This document shows positions 19,158 through 32,229 of a stretch of DNA of 64,000 nucleotides, in pieces. The stretch lies in NCBI RefSeq assembly GCF_000521465.1, contig NZ_BAVR01000005.1, positions 41,992-105,991 of the forward strand. Direction: 5' to 3'. The notes beneath the pieces are model-generated. The model was given only the letters and a program-made list of their open reading frames with translations. It had not been told where the DNA came from and did no database searches. Position 1 is the first letter of the stretch. The number at the start of each line of letters is the position of its first letter. Origin of the DNA: Acetivibrio straminisolvens JCM 21531. GTDB taxonomy: Bacteria; Bacillota; Clostridia; Acetivibrionales; Acetivibrionaceae. Made by a program: the position numbers and the translations under genes.

Positions 19158-22100
19158 TTATATTTCCTTGGTAATCTCAAGTATTTTTACAAAAGACTCT
19201 ACCAACTCTGCCCGGGTAACAGGTTTTTTAGGCTCAAATGCGTATCTCTCGCCAACTGTCATTACTTCCAAGTCCAATACCAGCAGAACGGGTTTTAGCA
19301 AGTTACCGTCAACATCTTTTTCATCGCTTATATAGACATATCTTTTGGGTACCAGGCTCTGAATATTTACACCTGTCTTTTCACAATACACTTTCATTAT
19401 TATCAAGGCTATTTCCTGCCGGGTTATATCCCTTGTAACACCGCCGACCCCCACAAGGCTCTTAAGACCGTACTTTTCGGCCTTCTGGCTTATGGTAAGT
19501 CCATGACTTGTTCCTTCTTTGTTTGCAACCTTTTCATAAAGTAAAATTGCTTCCTTTACTTTAACATTATCTTCCGGATAGAAGGACTCCAGATTACCGA
19601 AAACATCTCTTAAATCGTATTTTGACATAAGAATTTTTATATCCCCGGAATAGGAGTACTCATCGGTCACATCCGATGGGGCTGCCGCAAAAACGAGCAT
19701 AGCGTATTCACCGGTTTTTACAGTGTTGAACAATGCGCTGTTTGCAATGTAAACCGTATTGGATGAAAGCTTTTTCCACTTTCCTTCCCCTTCGTACCAT
19801 ACGCCTGGAGCTTTCAATCCTGCTTTATCGGTAAAGGTCAGCTTTGTCATCATAGGTTTGTCAAAGTCCTTTATTGCTCTAGTGCCCACCACTATGGAGT
19901 AAGAGCCGCTTGTGCTGTCAATCCTGTTTTTAATAAATACAGACAAATCCTCCTCAATCTCTCCAATAAGCTCTAAAATCTCTTCATCAATATTAGTATA
20001 TTTGCTTTTTTTGTTATCCCGGCTCAAAAGCTTACTAAGCTTTTCCTGGACAAGCCCCGACTCTTTATTGTACAACTTGTTGTGTATTTCATCTTTGATT
20101 TGGGAATAGGTAAAGCTTGTCCCCACCGCTTCTACACTGACACTATTTATTTGAGATGCGGCTTCGGCTCCCTCCGGCAGACTCTTGGCCGATTTTTGCA
20201 AACGCTTTATGGTAAATTTATAGTATATTCCCTTGACATTTGAGTTGCCATGAAGAGCAACAACTTCTTTGCTTTCGGTATCAATAGTTCCCGGCCTTAA
20301 GGTGTACTCCGCACCTATGGTCTTAATTACAAGACTTGTGTTGTCTGTCTCCAAGACCTCTATCACACTGCCTGGAACATATACTACGTCGTGCCGGCAC
20401 CTTCATTAATTTTGGATATATCCAATGTAAAGGGATATGGTCCGTTGTTTTGAATTGCATTTACCATCCGGTCTTCTTTTAGAAGAAGCTTGTTGTAATT
20501 TCCGTTTCTTATATCAATTCTCCAGTACAGCGCCTCTTCAAACTCATGGATTTTATCCAAAAACTTTGCTTCTTTTTTATTGTTGTTGTCCTCTTCGTCG
20601 TAATCATCCTGGTTGAATTCCGTTCTGACTTCAACAGGCCCTATATATTTTGAGTATGAGACAATAGTGGAATCCACAGGGTCAATCCTTACTGCGCGTA
20701 CCTTGATATAATATTTTGTGTTGGATTTTAGCTTCTCATGCTTGATACTTCCGTCCTGCATTTTTACAGGGTACGTCTTTATTCTCGCATAGAAGTATTC
20801 ATAGTTCATGCTGTTTGCTTTGGGATCTTTTTCTTTATAATATGGAAGTATTTTTCCGTCGTAATTTATATATTCCTCCAGATCCTCATCGGAAAGCTCA
20901 ATATAGTCATCGTCTGACAAGGTTTTTATCGCAAGCTCGTACTTGTATCCCGGAAGACCTCTCCACTTAGCTTCCAGCTCGTGGCCTCCGTCCCTTGTTC
21001 TCATGGATTGGGCCGTAAAGACCGGTTCGCTGTTATTATTCTTATATATATTTATATCGTAGGCTGTATCAAATTCAAGGTTTGAAAGCCTTACATAGTT
21101 GATTGTTCCCAACCTCACTATAGTGTATCTGTTTCTTGCCACCTGTCCGAACTTCAAATCGTCTTCCGGTTTTATATATATACTGTAGTCTTCCGTCCTT
21201 GCATTAATATCACTGTCATTAAAGTAAAATCCCAACTGTGCGTCTTTAACCGCCTCCAGCATGGACGGCTGTTCTATCAAAATAGTGGTAACGGGGATTG
21301 AAACCCACAAGCTGTAATTTGTTGGATCATTACTCTTTACCGCCCTTATGCTAAAGTAATAAAGCCTATTCGGAAACAGCCAGGAATCTACTGTATACCT
21401 CAACCCTTTTGTTATGGGATCAAGCTCAAAGTTTTTGGCAAGCACTGGCAATGAAGGGTCTAAGATTACGTTTCCAAATTCAGCATTAAAGCTTTGGTAT
21501 ATGGCATCCTCCGAGCCGTCATAGTCCCCTTCGTCGGGCTCAACTCTTCTTGAAGTACATATTATTTCATAATATACGTCATTTTCCGCCCAGTTCCATG
21601 AAAATACCACGCTCAAGCTGTCAACCAACGGATTTCCCTTTTCATCTTTTGCAATATTAAAATCCGTTGGTGTAAGAGGTCTCTTTGCAGATTCATCCGG
21701 TTCTCCCATCACGCCCCGGACCGTAGTCACCGCAAGAATTGCCGAAGGCTTTGATATTCTGTCCTCGGACAGTGTACTTATCGACAGCCTTGTCTTTATT
21801 ACAAAATAATATGTGGTATTGGGTCTTAATTTTTCTCCAAAAAGAGTATAGGCATCCGTTCCGGGAGAGAAATTGCTTATGGACGCTCTTATCGAGCTGC
21901 TGTCATCATTTGTCCCTGCAAATAACACATCGCCTTTTGGGTTTTCAGTACTTCCCACAAGCTTGAAAGAGGTTATGTCAGTTCTTGTGCTCATGTATAA
22001 ATCATAATAAACAGCTTTTGAGACTGAAGTGTCTGCCACATAGTTTTTCCAATTGATGTTAAGCTTGTCAAACTGAAGCTCTATGTAATTTGATACAATA

Positions 22101-24046
22101 GCTTGCTGAGTATCCTGGTCAATGGTAATATAAGCATCATTTTTTGTAACCATAAAATTCTTTGGAAGAGGAACATCCATTTCTTGTGCTGCACGGGTTG
22201 TAAAGCTTACTATTACAGATTTGTCGGACATTTCCTCAATATTGGTGGTATTTCTGTTGGCTGCGCTTGTTGTATACATTTGCATATAATATACTTTGTT
22301 GGGCAAGAGGAAGTCAGGATACCCTTCGGTATTATCGATATCCTCTTCTACGATTACAGGATTGCCGCCAGCATCATATCCTGTAAAATACTCTCCTTTA
22401 AAGAGCTCAAATCCTTTTATTGTATACTCTAAGCGGTTTCCCACCTCTTTTACAGCTTTTGAAGAGAAATATATCATCCTTCTGTATTTCAGAGGGAAAT
22501 ACCCATAGGAAGTATCGTCATCCTTAAGCTCCGGATACGGTTCGGTGGTTATTTCCTTCTGACTGGTATTTAACAGTACATGGAAAACCATATCCTTGTC
22601 GGTATCGGTATTTGTTTTGATTTCATTCCAGTTGGCCGGTTTTTCCCAGGAAATCGTAATGTTGCTGGACTTCTGGAGTACCTCTTTCCCGTTGGCATCT
22701 ACAACTTTTCTGGTCACCAGCTCTCTGTCAACTATTGTTATACCGTTGGGTACAGACCACTTGCTTGAGTCCTCCCCAAGAGCATAGGGCAATTTTCCGG
22801 ACTCAATTCTGTCGATGGTTGTCTCCGTTTTTACCACTATTCTATAATAAATTGTATTGTTTTGGCCGGTACCCGATATGACAGTCAGTGCACTGTCGGC
22901 CCCTTGCACAAAGAAGCTGTCGTCCAATGTCTTTCTGACAGTCCAGTCCCCCGGTATCGTTGGGTCATCACTGGACTGTATTTCATAGAACATCCTTGGC
23001 ATATTAAGGCTTCCCTGATTTACTTTGTATATCTTTACATAAATGTTGTTTGAGGAATCGCGAGACAGCTGAAATCTTATTGGAGTATAGGTATAGGGAA
23101 AGCTTCCCGAAAGAATACTTCCGTTCATGTCCGAAAGTTTACCCACAGTAACGGCGTATTTTGTCTCTTTGGCATCATTATAAAAGGCAGGTTTAATATT
23201 CATATAATAAACCGTACCGGGAAGAATATCTCCGTCCGGAAGGCCGTTTGTCTCCAAAGGAGGAATTTCGGCATTTGCGTCTTTTCTTCCTATAAGGTCA
23301 ACGCTCATATAACCGTTTGCATCGGGTCCCAAAACAGAAGCTTTTACGCTATCATTACCCGAAACATGAGCAGTATAGCCGGAAGCCGAATACTCAATTA
23401 TTATTGCAGACTGGGAAGATCCGCTGTTTAGATTGCCTGCGTTGGTGGAAATGTTTATCCTAAAGTTGAGGCTTGTAATATCCAATCCATTACCGTACAC
23501 ACTATTTAAGCTATTCTTTATGTAAGTTACCGCACCGGGTTCGCCGGCATTAGCAACACCACCGCCATTCCAGACCTTTGGCATCATCCACTTTAGGTTC
23601 AGTCTCGGCTTGTCGCCAATCTCAAAACCTCCGCCCGGAAGGGCTGTCCTCGTCTGCTCAGCCCTCGATGAGGTAAATGTAATGCGCGGAAGGAAAAACA
23701 AAAGGCCTTCTCCTATTACGCTTCCAAGTGTATCCGGATTATTGAATAATTCCACACGGATATCATATATAAAGTCGTTTTCCAAACCGGTTATTGTATA
23801 TGTATTTACGCTGTCATTGCTTTCGATGGTCTCTTCTACTCCAGCGGGTGTATGATAACTTATACGAAATGACTTTGCACCCGAAACATTATCCCAGCGT
23901 ATTTTTAAATCTCCGTTTGAGAAATCATCAACATAGATATTTACCGCAACTGTAGCAGCAAAAACACTCAATTGTGAAATGGGTAGAAAAACATTTAGCA
24001 TGCATACTGTAATTGCCATGGCAAGAACTTTTTTGAATCGCTTCAT
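19158..24046 (-). CDS. Giant surface protein with repeated fibronectin III-like modules and C-terminal SLH (frameshift)
   Basis: About 1,630 residues after restoring one base near 20387 (a G pair read as one G). Signal peptide (MKRFKKVLAMAIT... ending VFA, about residue 30). At least seven fibronectin III-like modules, each with an aromatic closing strand: DFIYDIRVELF, GTVYYMNIKPAFY, NTIYYRIVVKTET, NKVYYMQMYTTSA, NTTYYFVIKTRLS, NRLYYFSIRAVKS, NTKYYIKVRAVRI. The last 250 residues carry SLH-like ITRQEIALIIMKVYCEK and PVTRAELVESFVKIL. I use the ATG at 24046, behind a G-rich ribosome site, not the one at 24082, because the signal peptide starts there. First gene of the surface-protein run. Confidence 0.8.
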
Positions 24047-24209
24047 AAGAACCCCCCGCCTTGCGGCCTGTAATAATTTCACACAAGCTATTTATATTGT
24101 AAGTAAAAATTACTGTTATTTCCTGCGAAATTATGCCTATAATAGCTTTATGTCATATTATTTATCGGCTAATTACAGTATACATTTAATATCGATTGTA
24201 AGCGTATTT

Positions 24210-25960
24210 CTATCTTGCCGTACGAACTTCTTTCCAACTGTTCTCTGCCGCAATAACCTGTTCTAATATTCTGTTGGCACCGTCAAATTCCGAATAGACA
24301 ACAGGAATTTCTGTTATCTCTTTCTTCACTCTCCACATATTGTCATGGGATATATGGGAGGTTACCACCACTACCACATCGGTATCCCTAAGCTCATTGC
24401 TGATTTTTGCCCACGGTTCGAATCCTTCCAATACCTCTGCCTTGTATCCGAACTTCAAAAGGCATAATTTGTAAGAATTTTCGTAAGCTTTATTTCCAAG
24501 AATCAAACCTGCTTGGTTACTTCAATCCTTTCTTTCTTGCTTACTCTTTTAAAGGTACTGATATTGGAAATATTTCTTTTTACAGTGTCAGCCTCCTGGC
24601 CATCCCCATCATCTTCAATGCCGCAGAAATTATTATTTTCATCTACATAGGCTACCTGACCCGGCCTTAAATAATCCGGTGCATCATTTATTATTACAAT
24701 CTCTCCGGACAGCTTTTTTAGAAAGGTCAGACCATCTTTTATTTCCACAGTACCGTATTCAAACTTATCGTAAAATGAAGACAAAGTATAGAATTTGCAT
24801 GAAGTCAGGGTATGTACTATATTTCCCTCGTGAAGGCATAGGATTTGCTGCTCCTTAAAGGTTATGCCTTCCGTATCCATATCCTTAAAAAATTCCTTTC
24901 CGGTTTCAATATCCCGAAGCAAAACCCCGTTATCAAGAATTTTAAGTACAAAGGCCAGTGTGTGTCCCTTGGCTTTTGCAGACATCATGAAGCTGTCGGC
25001 ATTGTGTTTTACCTGCTTGTAAAATCTCAAAAAGTTGTTTTGACTGTCAACAGATACAATGTTTCTATCCCTCAGTTGAACATTGGATGGAACATTATTC
25101 AGCTTCCACAGCATGTTATCGCCTTTGTCGATAAAAACCTCAGAGTCCTTAAGTAAAACCACAGCGAAGCTTGCAATGTTTGAACTTAGTATCTCATTGT
25201 CATTGAGCCAATAGGGGAAAGCATACTGGAACCGGTTGTATTCGTCAACCAACACAAATTGATTTTGAGCCAGATATATGGTGACAGGTATTTCGAATAT
25301 TTCGCCTTTTTCCTTGCCGGGGAACACTACATAATGCTTGCCGTTCTCTATCTGACAATAACCAATTCTTGGAACCTGGCTTACCTTTGTATATTTTTTC
25401 GTTTTATTCTGCTCAACATTTGGAGCAGATGTCAATGCCAAAGCCGAAGTCCTGCAGGAGTTTATGCTTATTGGTTTGAAAACCGTCTCTATGACCAGAA
25501 GATCTCTATCATATTTTTTACATCGAATCAATTCAATATTTCGGCCGATATGCGATACCATGTACCGGTCAAACTTGGAAAAGTCTCCTCCCACGCAGAA
25601 AATGCCCGCTTTTTGCCAGTCTATGCTGTCAATATTAACGTTGGGTACGGTTTTTTGCGCCAGTTTGTTAAACAGGCCCTTATTGTTTATCAGCCAATCA
25701 AGATAAAAAACTGCCTTTGATACCATACTTTCACTTTGAGTTGTTTGAAACAATACAATCAAAGGGTTATTCTCCGTGCCTAAAGCAATAACATCCAACC
25801 GCTCATTTTCTCCAGTATCAAAGTCCGATTCTAAAATCCTTATGTTGAGTAGTGATTCCAGATTATTTTTTATCTTATCTCTTATTGAGCTGTTTATACA
25901 CATATTATGTTCCATTATCTCCTTGAAAGTTTTAATGTCAAAAAGTCTTGCACCCTCCAT
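24210..25960 (-). CDS. NucS-like (probably inactive) domain fused to DUF2325 (frameshift)
   Basis: About 583 residues after restoring one base near 24507, where Lys-Gln-(Gly/Val)-Leu-Ile-Leu-Gly joins the halves. Residues 1-170 resemble the PD-(D/E)XK module of NucS/DUF91-type proteins: a NERLDVIAL strand, AVFYLDWLINNKGLF, AGIFCVGGDFSKFDRYMV, IGRNIELIRCKKYDRDLLVIE. The strand that normally carries E-x-K reads LIVLFQTTQS, so catalysis is probably lost. Residues 190-480 are beta-rich and unknown to me. The C-terminal 100 residues (LILGNKAYENSY, DTDVVVVVTSHISHDNMW) match DUF2325. Role unknown. It sits between the ATP synthase operon and the surface-protein genes, same strand. Confidence 0.7.
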
Positions 25961-26429
25961 ATATATCCACCTTCCATATTCTTAAACCGATACTGAAAAT
26001 ACACAGTAACAGCTATTATCTAGCACGCCGTTGCTACATTCCACTTATTGCCTTAATAACTATATAAATGTTACACTTTTTCCAGATTAGTTTCAACTCA
26101 ATTTTTATCCTTACTAATATGCTATTTACTGCTGCTGTCTTTCATTCTATATAGTTTATGTTCCAATCTGCATAGACTATATTATTCTTCCATTAAATAT
26201 GTTTGGAACATACAAAACCTGTAAGCTCAGTGTATAAGTATTAAGGCACCAACACAGAACCGGTAAAAACTTCGAACGGGTACATAGATATTATTCCCTA
26301 AAATGTGAATAATTAATCCAAGCAAGGCAAAAAAATCCTTGCTCTTAAGAAAATTTACAATAGGATGGAATGTTATAAAAAGAAGGGTAAAAAGACTTTC
26401 ACTTTCTGTTTATAAGTTGTTGTTTGATA
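25961..26429. other. Intergenic region between atpC and the DUF2325 gene
   Basis: About 470 AT-rich bases with no supportable gene. It should hold the promoter of the minus-strand DUF2325 gene, but no clear -35/-10 pair stands out. The only structure I see is the weak terminator-like hairpin at 26320-26345. Confidence 0.5.
26320..26345 (-). terminator. Possible terminator of the atp operon
   Basis: AGCAAGG and CCTTGCT form a 7-bp stem about 90 bases past the atpC stop; the loop contains a seven-A run (T run on the minus strand) and the sequence after the stem is AT-rich but lacks a long T tract. Weak support. Confidence 0.4.
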
Positions 26430-26834
26430 TCATAATTTTCCTTTTACCTTAAGCCGCGCCATTGCCCTTGCCAGCGCTGCCTTAGACTGAATATACTCCG
26501 CTTCACTTCTTTGCCTTTGGAGTCTCTCTTCCGCCCTTGCTTTTGCGGCCTTTGCCCTGTTTACATCTATTTCGTCGGGCCACTCTGCGGTATCCACAAG
26601 AATGATAGCCTGATCCTGCTTTACTTCCATAAATCCTTCACTTAGGACAGCTTCAAACCATTTGCCGTCCTTCTTGATTTTGATAGTTCCAATGTCAATT
26701 ACTACAACGGTAGGAATATGTCCTTTCAATATCCCCATCTCTCCTGTAGGAGTCTTGACGATAATGGTCTCAACATCGCCCCAAAAAAACTTTCTTTCAG
26801 GTGTCAAAATTTCTACATAAAATGTTGACGACAA
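26430..26834 (-). CDS. atpC: ATP synthase F1 subunit epsilon
   Basis: 134 residues. N-terminal beta-sandwich: [39 protein letters not shown] (positions 5-45) is the epsilon signature; the C-terminal helical hairpin ([20 protein letters not shown], then [12 protein letters not shown]) is the inhibitory two-helix domain. Last gene of the atp operon, 11 bases after atpD. Intact. Confidence 0.95.
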   Translation of the reverse strand: MSSTFYVEILTPERKFFWGDVETIIVKTPTGEMGILKGHIPTVVVIDIGTIKIKKDGKWFEAVLSEGFMEVKQDQAIILVDTAEWPDEIDVNRAKAAKARAEERLQRQRSEAEYIQSKAALARAMARLKVKGKL

Positions 26835-26845
26835 AATATCACCTC

Positions 26846-28245
<1,400 letters not shown>

Positions 28246-28293
28246 TCACTCCATTCGTTCTCTTTCTAATGTGGATTTCTATAATTGTTCTCC

Positions 28294-29179
28294 CTATTTT
28301 AAAGCTTCTGCACCGCCAACAATTTCAGTGATGTCCTGCGTTATTTTTGACTGCCTTGCCCTGTTGTATAAAAGATCCAGCTTTTTCAGTATGTCATTGG
28401 CATTGGCAGTAGCATTATCCATCGCAGTCATTCTTGAATTCTGTTCGCTTGTAAAGGATTCCACAAAGCTCCGTATACTACTCCTTTAACATATTTCTGA
28501 ACCAATATATTAAATACAAATTCAGGGTCCGGTTCATATTCCATGCAGTCATCCAATATCCTGCCGCCATTTTCATTAATTTGGAGCTTTTCTTTCAATG
28601 TTTCCAATTCCAAAGGCAGCAGCTTGATAAGCTTCGGTTCCATCTTGACACTGGAAAACATATGGGTATAAATTATATACAATTCATCAAAGACCTCTTT
28701 GTCAAAAAGGTTTAAAATAATTTCTGTGATTTCCCTTGCCATATATATACTGGGGTTTTGAACCGGATAGTCGAACTCCATATATACATTGTACTTATTC
28801 TTTACAAAATGGCTCCTTCCCACATTTCCGGCAACAAAGAGCAAAGCTTCTTTGTTTTGCTTTAGATGCTCTTCTGTAAATTTAATTATGCTGTGGTTGT
28901 AGCCTCCGGCAAAGCCTTATCTCCTGTAATAACAATATAGGCCTTTTTTTTAACCTCCTTTTCTTCCCTTGCATGAAAGTATTTATTTTCTATTTTTCCA
29001 CTTCTTAGAAGAATATCCGCCATAGTGTCTCTAACCTTTTCAAAGTAGGGACTTGCCTTTTCCAGCTGTCTCTTGGCTTTTTTAAGCTTTGCTGCCGATA
29101 TTAGCTTCATTGCATTTGTAATTTGTCTGGTCTCCTTAATGCTCTTCATTCTGAGCTTTACTTCGTTTATATGAGCCAT
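28294..29179 (-). CDS. atpG: ATP synthase F1 subunit gamma (two frameshifts)
   Basis: Central rotor shaft. The N-terminal coiled coil [25 protein letters not shown] and the C-terminal [20 protein letters not shown], with [22 protein letters not shown], are the two halves of the shaft. Single bases are missing near 28915 (GGG to GG; expected Gly-Asp-Lys-Gly-Phe-Ala-Gly-Gly-Tyr-Asn) and near 28463 (GG to G). Restored, it ends at TAG 28294-28296 with about 295 residues, normal length. Confidence 0.92.
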
Positions 29180-29213
29180 CTTAAATCACCGTCTCCATAT
29201 ATATGTAATCCAG

Positions 29214-30734
29214 TTATCTCTTCGTTTTCAAGTACTGTTCTTTAAATTCCTCCGCGGCTTTCCTCAGCATGCCCTCGGTTTCCTCACTGAGTTCTCCCGT
29301 ATTTCTTATTGCATTAGAGATTTGGGGATAATTGCCGTTTACGAACTTTACAAACTCCCTGTTAAAATCCCTGACTTCCTTTACAGGTAAATCCATAAGA
29401 TATTTATTTGTAGCCATAAAGAGTACTATTACCTGATCTTCCACCGGCATAGTTGCACCCCTTGACTGTTTTAAACTCTCGACCAGTCTTTCACCCTGTA
29501 TGAGCTTATCTTTCGTAGCCCTGTCAAGATCGGATCCAAACTGTGCAAACACAGCCAGCTCTCTGTATTGGGCAAGATTGATTCGCAGTGCCCCCGCAAC
29601 TTTTTTCATAGCCTTGATCTGCGCCGCACCGCCCACTCTTGAGACCGAAAGTCCCACATTTACAGCAGGTCTTTGTCCGGAATAGAAGAGCTCCGTTTCA
29701 AGATATATCTGTCCGTCAGTTATAGAAATTACATTAGTCGGAATGTATGCCGAAACGTCTCCCACCTGAGTCTCAATTATAGGCAGAGCAGTTATCGAGC
29801 CTCCTCCCAGTTCGTCACTCAGCTGTGCAGCCCGCTCAAGGAGTCTCGAATGAAGATAGAATACATCTCCCGGGTAGGCTTCCCTTCCCGGCGGTCTTCT
29901 CAAAAGCAACGACATGGCCCTGTATGCAACGGCATGCTTGGACAGGTCGTCATATACTATCAGAACATCCTTATGATCATTATACATAAACTCTTCCGCA
30001 ATAGAACAACCGGCATAGGGAGCAATATACTGCAATGTAGGCATCTCACTGGCTGTAGAAGATACTACTACCGTGTACTCCATAGCTCCCATCTTCTCCA
30101 GGGTGCTCACCACATCCGCAACCGTAGAAGCCTTTTGTCCTATAGAAACATAAATACATATAACATCCTTACCCTTTTGATTCAGTATTGTATCCACTGC
30201 AATAGCGGTTTTACCGGTCTGTCTGTCTCCAATTATAAGCTCCCTCTGTCCCCTTCCTATGGGAACCATTGCATCAATTGCCATAATTCCCGTTTGAAGG
30301 GGTCTGTTTACCGATTTTCTGTCCATTACTGACGGAGCCGGATTTTCTATAGGCCGGAACTTATCCGTCTCAATTTTTCCTTTTCCGTCCAACGGATTCC
30401 CAAGAGGGTCAATTATTCTTCCGATAAGAGCCTTCCCCACAGGAACCTCAACAGCTTTTCCCGTCCTCTTTACCAATGTTCCCTCTTTTATATCCCTTTC
30501 GCCGCGAAACAAAACACAGCCTATGTTATCCTCCTCGAGGTTCATTGCCATGCCGAACACACCGTTTTCAAACTCCAAAAGCTCACCGGACATACAGTTG
30601 CTGAGCCCATATATCCTGGCAATCCCGTCCCCTGCCTGCAAAACATAACCCACATCATCTACATGGGATTTGTTGCCATACATATCTATTTGCTGCTTTA
30701 ATATCGAACTTACCTCTTCAGGTCTTAAAACCAC
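29214..30734 (-). CDS. atpA: ATP synthase F1 subunit alpha
   Basis: 506 residues, the usual length. N-terminal [16 protein letters not shown], Walker [31 protein letters not shown] and the alpha signature [17 protein letters not shown] are present. Alpha binds nucleotide without catalysis and alternates with beta in the hexamer. Between atpH and atpG in the standard order. Intact. Confidence 0.97.
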   Translation of the reverse strand: MVLRPEEVSSILKQQIDMYGNKSHVDDVGYVLQAGDGIARIYGLSNCMSGELLEFENGVFGMAMNLEEDNIGCVLFRGERDIKEGTLVKRTGKAVEVPVGKALIGRIIDPLGNPLDGKGKIETDKFRPIENPAPSVMDRKSVNRPLQTGIMAIDAMVPIGRGQRELIIGDRQTGKTAIAVDTILNQKGKDVICIYVSIGQKASTVADVVSTLEKMGAMEYTVVVSSTASEMPTLQYIAPYAGCSIAEEFMYNDHKDVLIVYDDLSKHAVAYRAMSLLLRRPPGREAYPGDVFYLHSRLLERAAQLSDELGGGSITALPIIETQVGDVSAYIPTNVISITDGQIYLETELFYSGQRPAVNVGLSVSRVGGAAQIKAMKKVAGALRINLAQYRELAVFAQFGSDLDRATKDKLIQGERLVESLKQSRGATMPVEDQVIVLFMATNKYLMDLPVKEVRDFNREFVKFVNGNYPQISNAIRNTGELSEETEGMLRKAAEEFKEQYLKTKR

Positions 30735-30818
30735 TGCTTATCACCCCAAGCCAAAAAGCTTTTTAATATAATTAATCGTCCCTTATCTTTAAACACATCT
30801 ATTTCAACATTATTTCTT

Positions 30819-31331
30819 TTAAGCTATCAACCTTGCCTTTATTGAATCATCAATAACCCTGTCGCCTATTTGTATTTTGACTCCGCCAATTAGTGACTTA
30901 TCAACAACCAATTTGGCTTTTACATCAATCTTGTTGTAAAGCTTTTTATACTTTTTCTTTATTCTATCAATCTGCATCTCCTCCAAAGGATAAGCAGAAA
31001 TTATTGTCATAATCAATATATTTTTTCTTTCGTTTGCCAATCTAAAATACTCATCCGCAATTGTTCCGATATTCTTAAGTCTTCCTTTGTCCACAAGGAG
31101 CATTAAAAAATTTACAAGCTCTTCTTGAACCCGTCCTGAAAATATATTCATTATCGCCCTTTTTCTATTTTCAATCCGTACCTGAGGATCAAGCAAAAAT
31201 GAATAAAATTCCGGGTTTTGCTCAAGTAGTTTTAAAATTGCGGCAAAGTTTTTTAAAACCTCATCGGTCGAATTCTTTTCTTCGGTTACATCTATTAATG
31301 CTTCAGCATACCTGGTATTAACCAGCTGCAT
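30819..31331 (-). CDS. atpH: ATP synthase subunit delta
   Basis: Peripheral stator subunit joining F1 to the b subunits. Family features: NTRYAEALIDVTEEKNSTDEV at the start, FYSFLLDPQV-type segment in the middle and SLIGGVKIQIGDRVIDDSIKARL at the end. The frame opens at 31412, but the ATG at 31331 (27 residues in) is preceded by GGAAGGTGAG and gives the normal 170 residues. Confidence 0.93.
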   Translation of the reverse strand: MQLVNTRYAEALIDVTEEKNSTDEVLKNFAAILKLLEQNPEFYSFLLDPQVRIENRKRAIMNIFSGRVQEELVNFLMLLVDKGRLKNIGTIADEYFRLANERKNILIMTIISAYPLEEMQIDRIKKKYKKLYNKIDVKAKLVVDKSLIGGVKIQIGDRVIDDSIKARLIA

Positions 31332-31389
31332 TAGTCTCACCTTCCTAGTAATGCACACATTTTGCTCCCGGCAAAAGCTTTTATATGTC

Positions 31390-31893
31390 TTATGCCACAC
31401 CCTGCTCATCAATAAAATTGTTTACCAGTCTCCTGTTCTCTTCAGTATCCATATTGGCTTCCAAAACCTTTGATGCTGCCTCCAGTGCGAGGCTCACTAT
31501 TTCATTTCTTATTTCCTTGAGTACCTTCTCCTTTTCACGCTCAATATCTTCTTCTGCTTTTATTTTCAATGCTTCTGCCTCATTTTTGGCATCCCGGATT
31601 ATTCTTTCATATTCCTGCTTTGCCTTTTCTTCTGCTTCTTTAAGTATCTTTTGTGCTTTTACATATGCCTCTTTGAGCTCACTGTCATATTTGCCCTTGA
31701 GCTCTAAAGCCTCGGATTTTTCCTTTTCTGCCTTTTCCATCGATTCCCTAATGGCATTCTTCCTTTTCTCCATAAACTCCCATACCGGCTTAAAGAGAAG
31801 CTTTTTCAATATTAGATAAAGCACACAAAGATTTATTGCAGTATAAATAAATGTGGGAATGTGTATAAATTCCGAAATCACAGGAAACAGCAC
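31390..31893 (-). CDS. atpF: ATP synthase F0 subunit b
   Basis: 167 residues: one N-terminal membrane helix (about 10-28, FIYTAINLCVLYLILKKLLF) and a long charged coiled coil (about 35-140) rich in Glu, Lys and Ala. Forms the peripheral stalk dimer. Between atpE and atpH in the standard order. Intact. Confidence 0.95.
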   Translation of the reverse strand: MLFPVISEFIHIPTFIYTAINLCVLYLILKKLLFKPVWEFMEKRKNAIRESMEKAEKEKSEALELKGKYDSELKEAYVKAQKILKEAEEKAKQEYERIIRDAKNEAEALKIKAEEDIEREKEKVLKEIRNEIVSLALEAASKVLEANMDTEENRRLVNNFIDEQGVA

Positions 31894-31995
31894 CTCTCTT
31901 TCTTTGCTGCAAGAGACAGATTTCTCTCTTGCAGCATTCTATCTTTCTCATATCTTCTAAATATCTTCTGCAATCTGGTCTTGTTTTCACCTTTG

Positions 31996-32217
31996 CTATT
32001 TTAGCAAAACCATTAACAGCGCTATTACAAATCCGTATATTGCAGTTGCTTCTGCCAACGCTGCCCCCAGAATCACAATATTTCTTATCTTGTCCGCAGC
32101 CTCGGGCTGTCTTGCCACAGCATCCACCGCCTTGGATGTTGCTACGCTGATACCCACTCCCGCAGCCACTCCTGTGAGAACACATATACTTGCCGCAATT
32201 GCCACTATTCCTGCCAT
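31996..32217 (-). CDS. atpE: ATP synthase F0 subunit c
   Basis: 73-residue two-helix hairpin with the polar loop AVARQPEA and the ion-binding Glu in helix 2 (LGAALAEATAIYGF). Compared with the sodium-type ring of Ilyobacter, the positions of Pro28, Gln32 and Ser66 are Ala, Ile and Ala here, so the sodium ligand set is missing and proton use is predicted. Intact. Confidence 0.95.
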   Translation of the reverse strand: MAGIVAIAASICVLTGVAAGVGISVATSKAVDAVARQPEAADKIRNIVILGAALAEATAIYGFVIALLMVLLK

Positions 32218-32229
32218 ATAATCACCTCC

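Noticed and set aside
15313..24046. Tandem DNA repeats or CRISPR-like arrays in the surface-protein genes
   Set aside because: Repetition is at the level of protein modules with diverged DNA; no regular short direct repeats with spacers.
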